Shown here piece by piece: positions 37,901 through 51,406 of a stretch of DNA of 64,000 nucleotides. A model generated the notes under the pieces. The model saw only the letters and a program-made list of their open reading frames with translations, made no database searches and was not told the origin of the DNA. The stretch is from positions 22,957,703-23,021,702 of the forward strand of contig NC_045146.1 of the NCBI RefSeq assembly GCF_008831285.2, in the 5' to 3' direction. The DNA comes from Nymphaea colorata. Its lineage: Eukaryota > Streptophyta > Magnoliopsida > Nymphaeales > Nymphaeaceae. The position numbers were made by a program, and so were the translations under genes. Numbering within the stretch: the stretch's first letter is position 1; each line of letters starts with the position of its first letter.

Positions 37901-39368
37901 GAGAACTGTGATAGATATGTTTTGTGCTGATGTAGAGAATATCTTGCATGTCTTACCATCACATCTTGGTATCATCTAGCCAGTTCATTGAAAATTGGTC
38001 TGCGGGAAAAAGGGACAAGATCTCAAATCCGCTTAAGAATGTGATTCGTCATATTACGTATGATCAACTCAGTTGTTGAGGAAGGGCTATGTGAGAAAAG
38101 AGAATATTGGTGGGTAACTAGAAAGTACAATTAGAAAGGGATCGTAGGCTAAAAATCTTTTGTGGGCTTTGGGAAAATCTTGCTATCTACAAGTTCAAGG
38201 GCTAAAAGGACGAACAGACTGATCACCAGTCCACATCTCACCCTGGGAATTTCTTTCCTTTGTAACGTACGGCAATTAAAAGCTTTAGTTAAGCCAACGA
38301 GATGTCAACTGGATGTAGTTCTATCCCTTTCTTTGTTAGTACATGAGAAAGGGAGATTTGAGAAGTTTTATTGAAACTCTTACAAATATTTGCCTCATTT
38401 TGACTCGTGAAACAAAAGCATGTTTAACTTTTGAAAATTTCTTTCCAACCATTTCCACTTCTTGAAAATTTTATTACTCCGACCAGAACTAGCTATGTCA
38501 AATTCCTACTTCCTTAGACATTGACATTTCATGGTTCTCTTATTAATGCATTTGAAAAAAATGATTCTTTTGACCTGCCAATGCAGTTAGACGCTATTTA
38601 TGTAATTGGAATCTCAATGTACTTATCTGAACCATGTTCAGACTTAGGGTCAAAACCTTGGGATAGTAATATATAGTATAAAACCAGAGAAAGAAGATCG
38701 AAATCCCAAAATGCAAATTGGCCAAGTAGTTAATGGGTCAGAAATGGTGGGGCTTTTCAGAGTGCCTAAATAAGAAAGGGAAAAAGCAGAAAAAGGAGGG
38801 CAGGTTGTATTTGGCCTTTTGAGGACATGACAAAACTATAGTGGCAATATGTGGGCCAGAAGGGCTCATGAGAACAAAAGAACACCAGGCTTCTTCCACC
38901 CTCTGCTGCTCAAAGGGGGAACAATAAAGTGAAAAAAAGAAAGGAAAAGGAGCAAGTTGGACGGAACAATAAGCGAAAAAGTAAGCACCTAGAATTGATC
39001 AATCTAGAATAAAGACAATCAACAAGATCCATGCGTTACCTCTCTCTCTCTTAAAATCCTGGTGAAGTTACAACTCCTTTCGCTTTTAAGAGGCCATCAA
39101 GATAGTCATTCAGACAATGGTCGCGCATCTTGGGAAGAGAAATCCTCACATTTGAAAGTTTTTGGGAGAAATATCAGGATAGTATTAGCATGTATGTACG
39201 ATTAATTAGAAAAGGATGGAAAGAACAACCAACAAATTAAAGGATTTTATGGCTACAACACTGTTGTCATGAAAGATGAGATAATCAACAGGTGTTCTGT
39301 TTCCGAAAGATTTGCGTTTTTCACATTATGTCGACGTATGGAAACCTGTCATATATAGAAATTGCAAA

Positions 39369-39370
<2 letters not shown>

Positions 39371-39407
<37 letters not shown>

Positions 39408-39790
39408 ACTAACATATAATAGTGATATGAAACAAAGATTTTACTTCTTCCAACGTGAACTATCAATGATCGATGGGGACACACCACTGCATAAGTCCAT
39501 GTTCATTTGTCAGTATGTGTCTCGACGAAAATACAAGAGTACTATATACCGGCAAGACCGAATATGTTGTTGTGGTTTATGTTGCTTATATATATATATA
39601 TATATATTCTACTAACATATAATAGTGATATGATACAAAGATTTAACTTCTTCCAACGTGAACTATCAATGATCGATGGGGACACACCACTGCATAAGTC
39701 CATGTTCATTTGTCAGTATGTATCTCGACAAAAATACAAGAGTACAATATACCGGCATGACCGAATATATTGTTGTGGTTTATGTTGCTT
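39371..39790. repeat. Tandem duplication, two 182-bp copies joined by (TA)n
   Basis: Copies at 39406-39587 and 39609-39790 have equal length and differ at only a handful of positions. Both start CTACTAACATATAATAGTGA and end TTTATGTTGCTT. Copy 1 is preceded by a (TA)n run (39371-39405) and the two copies are separated by a second (TA)n run (39588-39608), so the repeated unit is effectively (TA)n plus 182 bp. Confidence 0.95.
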
Positions 39791-40799
39791 AATTATAAGC
39801 CAGTCAATGCAATCGATCCCAGCTCTGATTTTTTTTTTTTCCCCAGTTCCATAAAAATAGTGAACTTTTATACTTTATTCTCTGTTCGATAAGGGAGTAT
39901 ATGAAATCATGATGCTTTTCAATTATATATCAGAAAAAGCACGTATGTGTAATGTACGTGGTCGCCTCTTCAGCAGGTGTAACACTACTGCAAAACTAAT
40001 GATATGGCGACAGTCATTTGCATCCATGCTTTGAAGCTGGTATAACTGATAACATGGAAAGATGCATCTCACTAAGCAAAAATAGTCTTCTGAGATGGAG
40101 TTGGAGACGAGAACGAAGTTATCAACATGCTTTAAAATTTACTCTTGTTGATTAAACGGAATAACGATACTGAAATCAACGTCAACAAGATGCTGTTCAC
40201 CTACAATCATTTAACCATCCGGGTTACAGTTATACAAGAGACTATAGTTGTTCTTTTTCCGACTGATAACACTAGCAATCTGTAGGTGAGCTCCATCAAG
40301 TACTTTAGAGTCCACCAAACTTATTATAATCCCAGGAAAAACTTGATGCTGCCACCGGTTATTGGATGGATGATCGGCTCTTACAGTTCCCTCGTCAGAG
40401 CGGCGCATAGACGTGAACTTGCGGTTAATGAACTAATAACTTGAGTATATTTTTTAGAAACAAATTGACCCTTTTCAGCTTTCTTTGTTTTCTTTTTCTT
40501 TTTATTTTTTTTTAACGTTTCTTTACAAAATTATTATTCCAAGATCTCCAAACCAAACGTACTTTACTATGCAATTAATTACAGAAATTCTTTTCATAGC
40601 GCACACGGATTTTTCCATCTGCTTGGATACATGTGCAGCCCCCGGCACATCGTTTCATCTCTTTTTTGTTATTTTGCTTTTTCATGAGTTCATTCTTACG
40701 GGATTCGATAAAACGCATCAACATCAAGCACGTAAAGAGTCACATCTCACAGTGTACCAAGTTGTTGGTTTCTCACCCGCAGCTATAATGGATCCGAAA

Positions 40800-40858
<59 letters not shown>
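40800..40858. repeat. (CA)n-(GA)n compound microsatellite
   Basis: A short CA run followed by about 23 GA units. Confidence 0.95.
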
Positions 40859-40861
<3 letters not shown>

Positions 40862-41284
40862 GATCAACGTTACTAAAGAGTAGAGAAATTAAGTATCGAA
40901 GTTAAGCCGAACTAAAGTGCAAATTTCCTTAAAAGAATATTTCGATTCAAAAATCCATCCTAACATCGTGAGAACAAAAAGAGCTTCAATCAGGCGATTT
41001 GAGAACAATAGCTCGTCCGTTCAAAGCATATCGAAGAATTTAATTGTGCAAGTTGATGACAGTTCCATGTTGCAAAACATCAAAAACTGTGGTGTCAGGC
41101 AAATGAGGAGAGCAACAATTATCCAAGTTCTACACCTAACCTTGTTCTCATCCAATTAACAAAGGCTCAGACTGTGCATGTCGTCGCTAACTCAATAAAA
41201 TAAAGTCATCTCAAAGAAATTAATGAATTACAGATGCTGTCTGTTAAAGCTAACTACATGAAGAAAGTGGAAATCAAACGCATG

Positions 41285-44200
41285 TCAGCTAACTGGCGGG
41301 TTCTCCTGTGTCACAGTAGTACTACTCTTGCTCCCCCTTCTCAAGGAGACACCAAGCTGATTGGAGACTGTCTTGCTCACAAACCGCCCGGCTTTGCCCA
41401 GCCCACTTCCAACGGCGCCGATTCCGGTTTCAACCAGCCCTACACCAGCTCCCAAGCCGCTGCCAACCAAGCCCACGCCTGCACCAACCCCTGAGCCTAC
41501 CAATGAAGCAGCACCATCCAGAGCATCTATGGTGCTCCCTACAACACCAGCTTCCTTCAACTTCTCCTTTTCCTCTAGCATTTTCTTTTCCTGTTCCATG
41601 GCTACTAACTGCTCCTCTTTGTTAAATTGATGGTACGAGGCCTGTAGACGAACCATCGTTGGAGGACCATATGTCAGAAAAGCATCAATTGCTATTTTTC
41701 TAATGATGACTACCGATGGTACAATAGAATCAATCTTTTTTCTCTTGCTACTATTTTGTTAATACAAAAGCATGAAATGCCAACCTTGATGGTAAGAGTT
41801 CCTCTATCCTTCTTATCTTTGATTTTAAGCATATCAAATGCAGGAAGCAATCTCAACTCTAGCACATTGAGCTCTTCAATATCCAAATCAATTAGAGGAA
41901 TTTTCACCACACCCAATCTCTTATCGTGTCCGATATCTTTGTCAAGGACCTGCAATCATATCAAGTGAAAAGTTCAGTCGCCTGATTTCTATGTTCTCTT
42001 CAACAGGCATATGCACAACGCAGACATGCTGGGAGATGTATTTTATTTGTGTGTGAGAGGGAGAGGGAGGCAGAACACTGGAACCAAGGTTTCACTTACC
42101 TGGTCTACTACAAGCGAGAAACAGGATCATCTCTTATAAAGCAGTGAGTTTTCAGGTTTCTCATTTTCTACAGTTTATAGTTCTTAGTGGTCCTGGTAGA
42201 CTAAGCAACGGCGTTTCAGTTCTATGTTATGTCCAAAGCATAAATATAGCGTGTTAGTGTGGAAAGGATAGGCATGTTGCTTACAATACACAAAATAGAA
42301 AACAAAAACAAAAATAAATGCTAACAACGAGTAAAGTGCGTCGCAAGACCTCAAAGAAAACTGCCTGAGTTTCCTTGTCCTCCACAATTAGCTTGAAAGT
42401 TTCATTCCACACCGGATTTAGGTTGTTGTCGATCACTTTAGTTTTAACCTTGAATAGGGGACGGACGTGCACAAGAACATAAGGATCAGAACTCCCGATC
42501 ATCTCCATGTTTTTCAGACCATTTGCTTTCACGACAGTTACGGTGAGTTCACCCTGTGGTCTAAGCTCCAATTCACTGCAGAACAGAGCAAAACCCACAA
42601 ATCTCGTCATAGAACAAAAAGAACTTTAGTATCTTTTATCAGTGTAGATTAAGTGTGCTATTCAATTTAAATTCAAGTGGTATCCCGTAATCCTGCAACC
42701 ATTATATGGACCAGATTGACACGTATAAAAAATTCATGGGTATGTAATGTTTATGCTAGAAGTACAATGCATCAAAAATCCTTCACCATGCGCTGATATA
42801 TGTCCAAGGCCAACCAAAAACCTGTTACGGTACTTTACATCAAGACAATAAAAAACATATTGCAGAATTGTGCATGTGATGTTCACAAAAAGCAAAGTTA
42901 AACAGCTTAAATTTTAAAGTTACTTTGACCTGGGAAGGTTCACGTTAATGAACATATAAAAGTAAATCTTCGTTTGCTTCTTCTATCCTACACCAAAGCA
43001 GATTTAAGTAGTTTTTCAATGGCTCAGCTTATAAACTCGTTTTCAAGCACCATTTCTTCACAGATATTTACTTAAAAAGAAGAGGAAAGGCTAAAAGCCT
43101 AAAACTACATAAGCTTGTCAGTCCTTACTATGTCTAATGTATACAGGAGTAGAAACAGACAACGTGTTTGCCTCCGTTGACACATTACAGTAAGGACAAA
43201 AGGAAGAATTCATAACAAAAATAGACAAAAAATTCAGGAAAGTACCTGGTATCCACAGACACACCTCCAATTGGGACAACAATCCTATGAGGCCATTGCA
43301 GCATATCGGCAACAATGTTTTGTACAGTATCCTATCACATGGAAAGTCGGAATAAAGATATTGTCGTTTATGTTTTGATCACGTAAAAAATTAGCATATA
43401 AGTAGATATTGTCAAATTTATTTATTTTTTTATTTGACATACATCAATCATGTCTGAAAGTCCTGGAACTGCAGTCAAGCTACCTCCAACAGCCTTCAGT
43501 TTGTAATCAATTCTAGGCTCTGGCTGCAATCAAACATCGTTAATTAAATCCATTTTCAAATGCAACCAACGAAGGCAATATTAAATATGCTATAACAAAC
43601 TCGTAAGCATCATCCATCTTGTCATATAGGCAGTGAACAGCAAGCAAGCTAGTCCATAATCCTTCTAAGAACATACAACTATTATAAATGTGTAAGGGAC
43701 AACAGAGAAGACAACATTTGGAGGGCTTCCTTCTAATTACAGGCATAAATGGTTGATGTTGAATAAGTGTTTGGTCAGGTTCTCAATGCTTTTAGTCCGA
43801 ATTCATTAGACAGACGTTGGTTGAATTGGCTTTTGCAAGAAACAACAACACATCTGAACTAGTGATTGGTTGGGTTCTTAGGTCTCAACGAACACACTGA
43901 GAATTCTTTTTGCTATTGGTTGTGTGATGCTTTTCTTTTCAGTATCAATGTATTGAAAGCAGCTATATAAGCTAATAGCACCTGCTCTGTCAACATACAA
44001 GTGCGTTAGCGTTGGCTGACCCTCCTCACTGTTTTAATTACGAGAAGTTCTGTAATCTAAATTGCTTACACTTGTTTCATTAGCAAACCATAGTGTCCAC
44101 AAAATATGAATCGGCCTTTTTCAGATGAAAATCATTAGGGATAAGCAAGCAGTGCTGAAACATACCTCAGCAAGAAGTGCTGCAACAACTGCAGAAATGC

Positions 44201-47000
44201 AAGGGATTTCTTCCGTAAGTTGGAAAATGACACGCACAACAGTGAAAACTTGAAGGTCCTTCAGCTGCAACCAATTGATCAAAAGCTAAGGGAATCTCAG
44301 AGTTACAAAATTTGTTTATGAATAAGCCCAGAAGAAATCGATACTGCAGGGTTCACGGCTGGCATGTCAATGGGACAAAACAACTGCGGCAGAATGGCAA
44401 AACACGGGGCAATTGTGTGGATAACAGGGCAGGTAGTATCTACAATATAACATCGTGGCCACGTGCCCAGACAGAGGTAAAGTCATTGCATCATTTCATT
44501 TCCGTCAACAGCAACTGATGACTAATATGAACGCAGGATATGTAATGATAAAACGAGAATGTAGTGCCGTCATTCAAGGTATAGCACTAGAGGCACAGGA
44601 ATTTCAAGTCACTCTCCTCTAAGGAAGCTACAAGTGAAGGTGGCTCAGGCAGGCCCATACACACTTCAAAAATGGCAGTGCACCTGAATTGGCAGGGAAG
44701 CAACTACCGCGTCCACGGCGAGAGTAATGTTTGGGTCACCACCCCACCGGAAATCTAAGTCCATCGTAATTTGGCCCTTCTTGAGAGATTGCACACGAAT
44801 ACCTGTATCAAATAATTTGGTGCATAATAAGTGGAATCTAGTGTAACAGCAATAAACATGCTAGATGTCAATTACATGGCACTTATAGTATTCATATGCA
44901 TCAATACATGTATAGTACTTCACTACTATTTCCGAGGCATGAGATAGAACAACATTGTACATCAGCCATGACATATATAATTGTTTCTATGTTATAACAT
45001 ATATAATAGTTTACTCCCAAAAGGGTCACTGACAAGATCCTGTTTAGCATTCACAACGAAGTTTCTTAAGTCCATTTCAAATAATTATTTCCGACATTTT
45101 CGAGTGCAACTTACCCTGTTGATTCTTCGAAACTACTTCTCCCATGACTTTTTCCAATTGAAAGAAAATCGGAGGGAAAAGAAAAATTAGCAAAAAGATC
45201 TGCAGTCACCAATTTCAAGTACTGATGGGCTTCCGGGAAAAGAAAAGATCCTAACCAGTCCAGGTGAAGGCGTGCCGTTTTACGCTTAACATAAGGTGGT
45301 CAGGCTTGTGATGCATTTCTTAGAAGAATTTATGAATGAATTATATCTCAAAAGGAAAATAGGGAGAGTCTAATTCATTCCCAAAAAGGAACAGTCAGCA
45401 ATCTGAATCTTACCAGGAAAATTAATATAATAAGATGATAATTAGGGTAAAAGTAAATTGAAAAGGGTTAGGTGTAACCTTCAATTTTGGGGGGAACATT
45501 TCCAAGGAAAAGCTTGCTAAACTTCAATGACGATATCCCCGGAGGCCGATATTGTTCCAATATAGGTTCAACGGATTCCTTGATCACCGCACTTGCAGCC
45601 TGAAACCAAGTAGGGGAGAGAATGTTATATATATATATATATATATAATAACATGCTATTGTAAGCAAACTTGAGGAGCTAAAAGCGCGTTTGGCAATAG
45701 GAACACTAGCAACTCTTCCATCATTAGAGCAGATTAGTGGATGCCAAACGATCCCTAAGAACCTCACAATCACTTTGACGGTTATGCTGAAGTGTCCTTT
45801 TTCTCAATTGTCCTGAAGCTAAAATGAACGGTAGGTACTCACATCTCCTATATCTAGCCTTTGGTTCAATAACAATTAGAGACGGGCAACAGAGTTCCGA
45901 TTGAAATCGTAGAGCAGATAGTTAAAGAACTGATCTCTGCATTGGTTGGTGTTTTTGGTGTGATGCCTGTACAATTGAACTACCAATGAGAGGAAAGAAA
46001 GCTTCAGACAAGCTTGTTTCATGCGTTTAAAATCTGATGCACTCAGAGTCCACCCTTTTGAATATTGATCTCTACATTTTTTTATCCGAAAAGTTTGCAG
46101 CAAACATACTACTGTAGTTGCTCATACGGACGGTTTTAGACCCCCTGAAGTTATCCGAGGAGTGTCTAAACAATATTACTTATATCCCAAGATATGGAGA
46201 CGTTCTATTAAAAAAAAATCCCAAGATATGAAGATGTTCTATTACTGTCAGTTGAATTGCTGGTAAGACAAGATTTGCTTTCTCACCAGCTATCTCAAGA
46301 ACAGTAAATCGAATAAATTGATTCGTATGCGTCCTGATATTAGCAACGAAAATAATTAATGACTGAAAGATTCAGCTTGCTACTTGGATGTTGACGTGAA
46401 AACTACAAAATGAAAGAATGATGTAGTAAATTGAATAGAAGACACTGAAATAAGTGAAACAGAACGCTAATATCACCTCTCAAAAAAGAGCACCCTACTA
46501 CCTGCCTGTTGGTACACCAAGTAAGTACAATCTACAGGAATCGTCGTGAAGGAGGTTTACAACTTACTTCAGCAACAAAAGGCCACAGTTTGTTGATTTG
46601 CCTGTTCAGCCACCTCACCTGCAGTTCCCCGTAGGAATATAGTTCAGGCTTGGAAAAATATCAAGAAACCATGGAACTTACTTTTCTCATAAAAATATCA
46701 TAGAACGAAGACAGACGAGGAAAATTACCTTTAATCATATATCCAAAACGAAAAGCTTTCACACATGAACACAACGCACACACACACATCTGCAATATTT
46801 TGAAAATGGCTAAAGAAAATAACATCCCGAATATGTTGCAACATGTTCAAAATATCAGAAAAACTATCGCGGTCTTAACATGATGACGTCACGATTTTTT
46901 CCTGCTTTCCAAAAAAGATCCCTGTTCACACATATTTCAAGTGTTTGTTTGTGTGTATGTTGGCATGTGTGCGCCCCCCTCTCTGGCTCTCTCCCTCTCT

Positions 47001-47075
<75 letters not shown>

Positions 47076-48242
47076 TAACAACAGTTACGTACTCATCGAA
47101 ATAATAACATATTCTTATTTAGAACATAGTAGAGTTTTTTTTTTCCTCATGACTAAGGACGTTAATGTCTCAAACATGCGTTTCACATAATATCAGAAGA
47201 CATTATAAACGACAAATAAACTATTGCGTCACGATGGTGCCAAAAAGAAAAAGTTATCACGTAGTCACAAACGGAATCCTGACCTGTTCAAATGCTGGGA
47301 AACTAATCCACTCGGGAACGTTATCATGACAAATTTTCTTCAAATCATCCCTGCTTAAGGATCCTAAGAGCGTCACATCACCTGCCTGTATCAGCAAGAA
47401 GAATTTGAAAATGGTTCAGTTAAGTATACAAGTAAGAAAAATTCCTTTCTCGACGTATAGATGCACATGCTCTGGCGGACCAAGCTTTTTCTCTTCTTTT
47501 TTTTTTTTTTTTTCCCTGGTGACAGTAATATGTGACAAGATCGGCCGACAAGAAAGAACCCCTCAACTCTTTGTTCAGGCAACAACATAACAGAGTGAAA
47601 TGAGCTACTTCTTGCAAAGTTGTAGCAAGCTGCTGCCTCTGGAAACGATGACACTTGCATGTAAACCCACGAGGCCAGGGTTTGTGATCGCGGCAAGAGG
47701 AAAACCACCTCATCATCACGAAGCCTTGTTCCAAGTACATGGATCAACTTATCGGTCTTTATTTCCCTTACATAAAGAACGAAGGAACCTGTTACGTTGT
47801 CATCGCCCACCTCTTCAAACGTACGTAACTCCGATCAGTATGATCCATGTCTCTCCTTCCTAAGTAAAATCACATAAAACTAACAACGACACCAATCGAC
47901 CAAGGACAAAAGGCTAACCCTCTCAATCACCAACTCAAGGCGGCCTTGGATCATGTTAAGCGATGAAGGCAAGGAAAAAATAAGAAACGGCAGGGCACCG
48001 TAACACGGATGAAACAGAGATGAAAATTGCTTCCCTTGAAGGGAAACCGGGAACCAAGAAGAAGAAAGATTGAGAAGATACGTGGACATAGAGAGAGATC
48101 GTTATTCGCAGAGGGAAACAACACGGTTAAAGGATACCTTGGTCACTCGTTTGTTGCTACGGTAGCTCATCATTTGCTTCCAGCCAGCCATCAACATTAT
48201 TCCAACCAAAATTCCGATCGCCAAGCCGGAAATCAACCCCAT
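41285..48242 (-). CDS. NTMC2T4: NTMC2 type 4 / CLB-like synaptotagmin (TM + SMP + single C2)
   Basis: Membrane-anchored lipid-binding protein of the plant extended-synaptotagmin group, closest in layout to Arabidopsis At3g61050 (about 510 residues), expected at ER contact sites for lipid transfer or tethering. Eleven exons: 48138-48242, 47284-47385, 46568-46618, 45479-45599, 44684-44802, 44166-44264, 43443-43523, 43246-43331, 42350-42575, 41785-41949, 41285-41641; phases join to 503 residues. TM about 3-21 (GLAIGILVGIMLMAGW); SMP domain about 66-250 (VRWLNRQINKLWPF, GGDPNITLAVDAVV, VPIGGVSVD); C2 domain about 256-380 with SDPYV (D285) and D333/D335/D339; the first calcium-ligand position is E279 rather than Asp, as I recall for the Arabidopsis relative. 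The tail has a charged helix (KEEQLVAMEQEKKMLEEKEK) and a Gly/Val repeat (about 434-475). Confidence 0.94.
47004..47073. repeat. (TA)n microsatellite in intron 2 of the NTMC2-type gene
   Basis: About 35 TA units, the longest simple repeat in the window, lying between coding exons 2 and 3 of the minus-strand gene. Confidence 0.95.
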
Positions 48243-49925
48243 TTTTCCGGTAGCTCGATCCTCGAACGTGACAGAGACGGAACCTTCCTAAAAAATCGTC
48301 AAACCCAAGAAATCTTGCATCGTCTCTGTATGTTCGTCTCTATCTATCTGAAATACAGATTGGAGTTTTTTGGGTACCAAGAATCCCGAAAAGGAAACAG
48401 AGAGAGAGAGAGACAGAGACGATTGTTGTTCTGCACTCGTGATGAGAGTCGCAACTCGCAACGCCTTGCTCTACCGGGATGGCAGATTCAAAAAAACCGC
48501 TATTTGCTCCACGTCATTCTCATTACTCGCTGCCGCCCTTTTCTCCCGTTCTCCCCGCAGTTTCTTGATGTTACGAATTCAAGATGTTATGGTTCTTATT
48601 GCTAGTTTGACTTCATGTTGAGTGTAAACATCAAGCCACGAGTAACAATTTTGTTGGCGGCAACGATCGCGGTTTACAGAAAATCATTAATTATTATGAC
48701 GTCCAAATCCTTTCATGGCGTATCATAGTGCAATTAGTGGATTCATTCCCACGTAATTTTATTTTTAACAGAATTTTAATGTCTTGTTATCAATACTATG
48801 TTTGCAATATTTATTTTTGGGTCAGTAAGCAGATATACTGCCTGACTTTTCAAGCCCCTCATTTTCCTTAAAATTCAACCACTTATAAAGATCTTTATAA
48901 AATTAGTTTATTACTTTCTCAAAATCACTTTTCTTGAAATTCCATCAATTGAAAGAAAAAATTAAAGTTTTTTTACTACATATTTAGTAGATCATCCCCC
49001 TTTAACAAAGTGTAAGAAAAGTCAGGAGGGAGCTTAACTCTTGCATGCACCTAAAAATCAAGGGCAGCTGTAGAATTTGAATACAGTTGGATGGGTAGAA
49101 TCGTATTTATCGTAGACGGGTGGCCGGATTTATTTTCTTGAAACGGTCTCAGATTAATTAGCGTCCGTTGAACATATAGTAGATGACGCTAATGCCCATA
49201 ATTCCGTTTTTCTTTTTTTTTTTTGGTTTCATATAGACAAATCATTTGCCTAAGTTGTTTGAGGACGTTAACTCACCATTTAAAGAAAAAGAAAGCCGAA
49301 GCTTTCACTTAACTCTTGGATCTTTAAAAAAAAAATCGGGTCAACCATGGATCGGTCGAGCCCTGATCCACTGCACATTGGATCGAATTATGATGCCAAT
49401 GATTTCACAAAGTTGGATATAATGGATCAAATCTGCTGCTCTATTTCAATACATGTATCTGTACAAGACTCAGACTACAAACGGGTCGGATTCGGTACGA
49501 GTAAGCATGATATTGGATGGTGTCACAATCCAATCTAATGCATCAAAAGACGGCAAAGACTCCGCTCTGAATCCAACCCTGTTGCAACTACAAAAAGGGA
49601 AAAGAGAAAAGCGTTTCCTAGCTATTGGCATCTACAGTTTTACCAGCTTCTTTTACCAATAGTAAAACTACCTTTTCTGGACAAGACCAGAAGCTACCGT
49701 CACTATGCTAAGCTATCACTATGAATCGTTCGCGGCCCAGCTCCACCCTCGTCATTTTTCGAGAGTCTCTAGGATTACGTATATTTTCTCAGATTGCAGA
49801 TGAGTTTTGCCTTTTGCTGTGCACTTTTCTGCTTAGCTCGAGATTTTACCAAGTGGGGATCAGTTCTTGGACCCATATATGGTCAGACTGTGCACTCTCA
49901 GGATCCATTATTAGAGCAGACCTGA
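48243..49925. other. Intergenic region between the NTMC2-type and CCT genes
   Basis: The left part should contain the promoter and 5' leader of the NTMC2-type gene; a GAGA patch at about 48402-48420 lies 160 bp upstream of its start codon. The right end should hold the 3' UTR of the CCT gene. No further gene is seen. An open frame at 48027-48605 is antisense to exon 1 and its leader and is rejected. Confidence 0.6.
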
Positions 49926-50871
49926 TCAACGCAGAAATGCTTCAGATTCCCAGCCATAACTTGAACTAACAGGAACATGGTTGAACGTCATCGGAGTGAC
50001 GGGACCGCCAGTTGCAATTTGTTTCGCGAACTTGGCTTCGTCTTCCTGAAGCAGCTCTACCTAAATTGACACAGACAACAGTTTAGTCAGATGGTTTTCT
50101 GTTCTACCATACTGTAGACGGTGAAGAAGATATTTTCAGGCAAGAACATGCCACATGGGTCCTGAAAGATGAGTTCACTAAGAAACATAAAAGGGATTGG
50201 GATGGGGCCTCTGGATGTTGTACACCAAGGCGGCAAGGACCATACAATAACTGAACAAGGTAAACCCATGAGAAGAAAAACAAGGAAAACCCATGTTGTT
50301 GTTTTACCACAGACATGACTTGTAAGCGTTCCAAAGGGAGAGTGCTTTTGTTAATCAGGTTTTTCTAATAGTTGGAAAGTGTTGGAATGTGAGGATAGAC
50401 CAGGAGCTTACCCACATCTCATCTTCATCCTTTTGGGCTTTTGTTGCCGCTTGATTCTTCTCAGCTCCCTCACTTCTTGCAAACCTGCCGCGGATCCGGC
50501 GCCTACCATCAGCCAGCACTTTCCGGCATTCGTACTGGTAGAAACTAAATCAACCTTAGTTAGACATCAATCGGGAGAAGTGATTGGCAAGAGGTCACGT
50601 TTTGAGAAACCACGACGGATGCTACCCACGGAAAAAAATCAAGTTTAAGTTTGAATCTGATCTTATTACCTCAACTTTTCTATTGAAGTTCCTCTTCGCA
50701 CGCTTGCTTTGGTACCTACGGATTCTCTCCCTGCGTTCTTCTGCACTGTAACGTACAACAGGAGCTGGTCCTTGCTCTGCACTTGAATTCTCTGAACCTG
50801 AATCAATCTGAACTGACTTCGAATTTAGTCGAGTTCTAATCCAAAACAACTAGCAATATACATACAGACAG

Positions 50872-50924
<53 letters not shown>

Positions 50925-51324
50925 TTCTCACATGCAGATCCCCTGCACTAGAGGCCTTCTTCATGGCTCTGGCATCATATCTGTGAGGAAGATAGTAATG
51001 GTTTTGCTGATCATACAACTCATTAGTTAGCAGGCACCCCTTATTGCCAGGCCAAGAAGAGAAAAGAATATGATCGAGTGACAGGTTTCTGAGGCTTATT
51101 TGCGTCGACGCTTCTCTGTCACTCTCAGTGTTACTACCAAGAGAAGCAGAGTCCCCATATACAGCAGGCTCTGCTCTAGCAGCACCAACAGAACAGGACC
51201 CTTCTTGAATCGACATCTCCGGCGACGACACCACATCAAAAGGTTCAAAATTGCTGTTAGGCAAGAAGGCGTCCAAATCAAGGAGGGAAGAACCCCACAA
51301 GCAGGGGATCTCTTTTGCTGACAT
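49926..51324 (-). CDS. CCT-motif protein (CMF-type transcriptional regulator)
   Basis: Four exons, 50932-51324, 50670-50807, 50412-50534 and 49926-50060, all phase 0, giving 262 residues. The CCT motif spans about 155-198, split by the intron after E177: ERRERIRRYQSKRAKRNF and RKVE, then YECRKVLADGRRRIRGRFA. This matches the CONSTANS/CO-like/TOC1 motif, a nuclear module that binds NF-YB/NF-YC or DNA. No B-box zinc fingers or receiver domain are present, so it belongs to the single-CCT family. The N-terminal 150 residues are acidic and Ser-rich, with LLDLDAFLPNSNFEPF resembling an activation-type hydrophobic/acidic segment. The start is the first ATG (MSAKEIPCLWG). CCT family members commonly act in flowering time, sugar or light responses, but the specific role here is not shown. 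Confidence 0.92.
50875..50924. repeat. (CA)n-(GA)n microsatellite in intron 1 of the CCT gene
   Basis: CA units followed by GA units a few bases downstream of the exon 1 donor (on the coding strand GT/TC repeats). Length changes here could affect splicing of the first intron. Confidence 0.95.
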
Positions 51325-51397
51325 GAAGGAGCTCAAAACTCACTCACTCTCTCGCTCTGTCTCTCTCTCCCTTTGAACATACGAGCAGACACCACAC

Positions 51398-51406
51398 ATA
51401 TATAAA
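51398..51406 (-). promoter_or_regulatory. TATA box candidate for the CCT gene
   Basis: On the minus strand the sequence reads TTTATATAT about 75 bp upstream of the start codon at 51324, followed by a GA-rich leader. The spacing would give a short 5' UTR of about 45 nt. Confidence 0.45.

Larger units (their letters stand above)
34912..41284. other. Intergenic region between trihelix-kinase and NTMC2-type genes
   Basis: The left part is presumably 3' UTR of the trihelix-kinase gene and the right end 3' UTR of the minus-strand NTMC2-type gene. Between them the sequence is AT-rich, with a tandem duplication at 39406-39790 and a (GA)n run at 40800-40858. No protein family was recognised in any frame. 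Confidence 0.6.

Noticed and set aside
48027-48605. A 192-codon open frame on the plus strand
   Set aside because: It covers the antisense of exon 1 of the NTMC2-type gene and its leader. No domain is seen.
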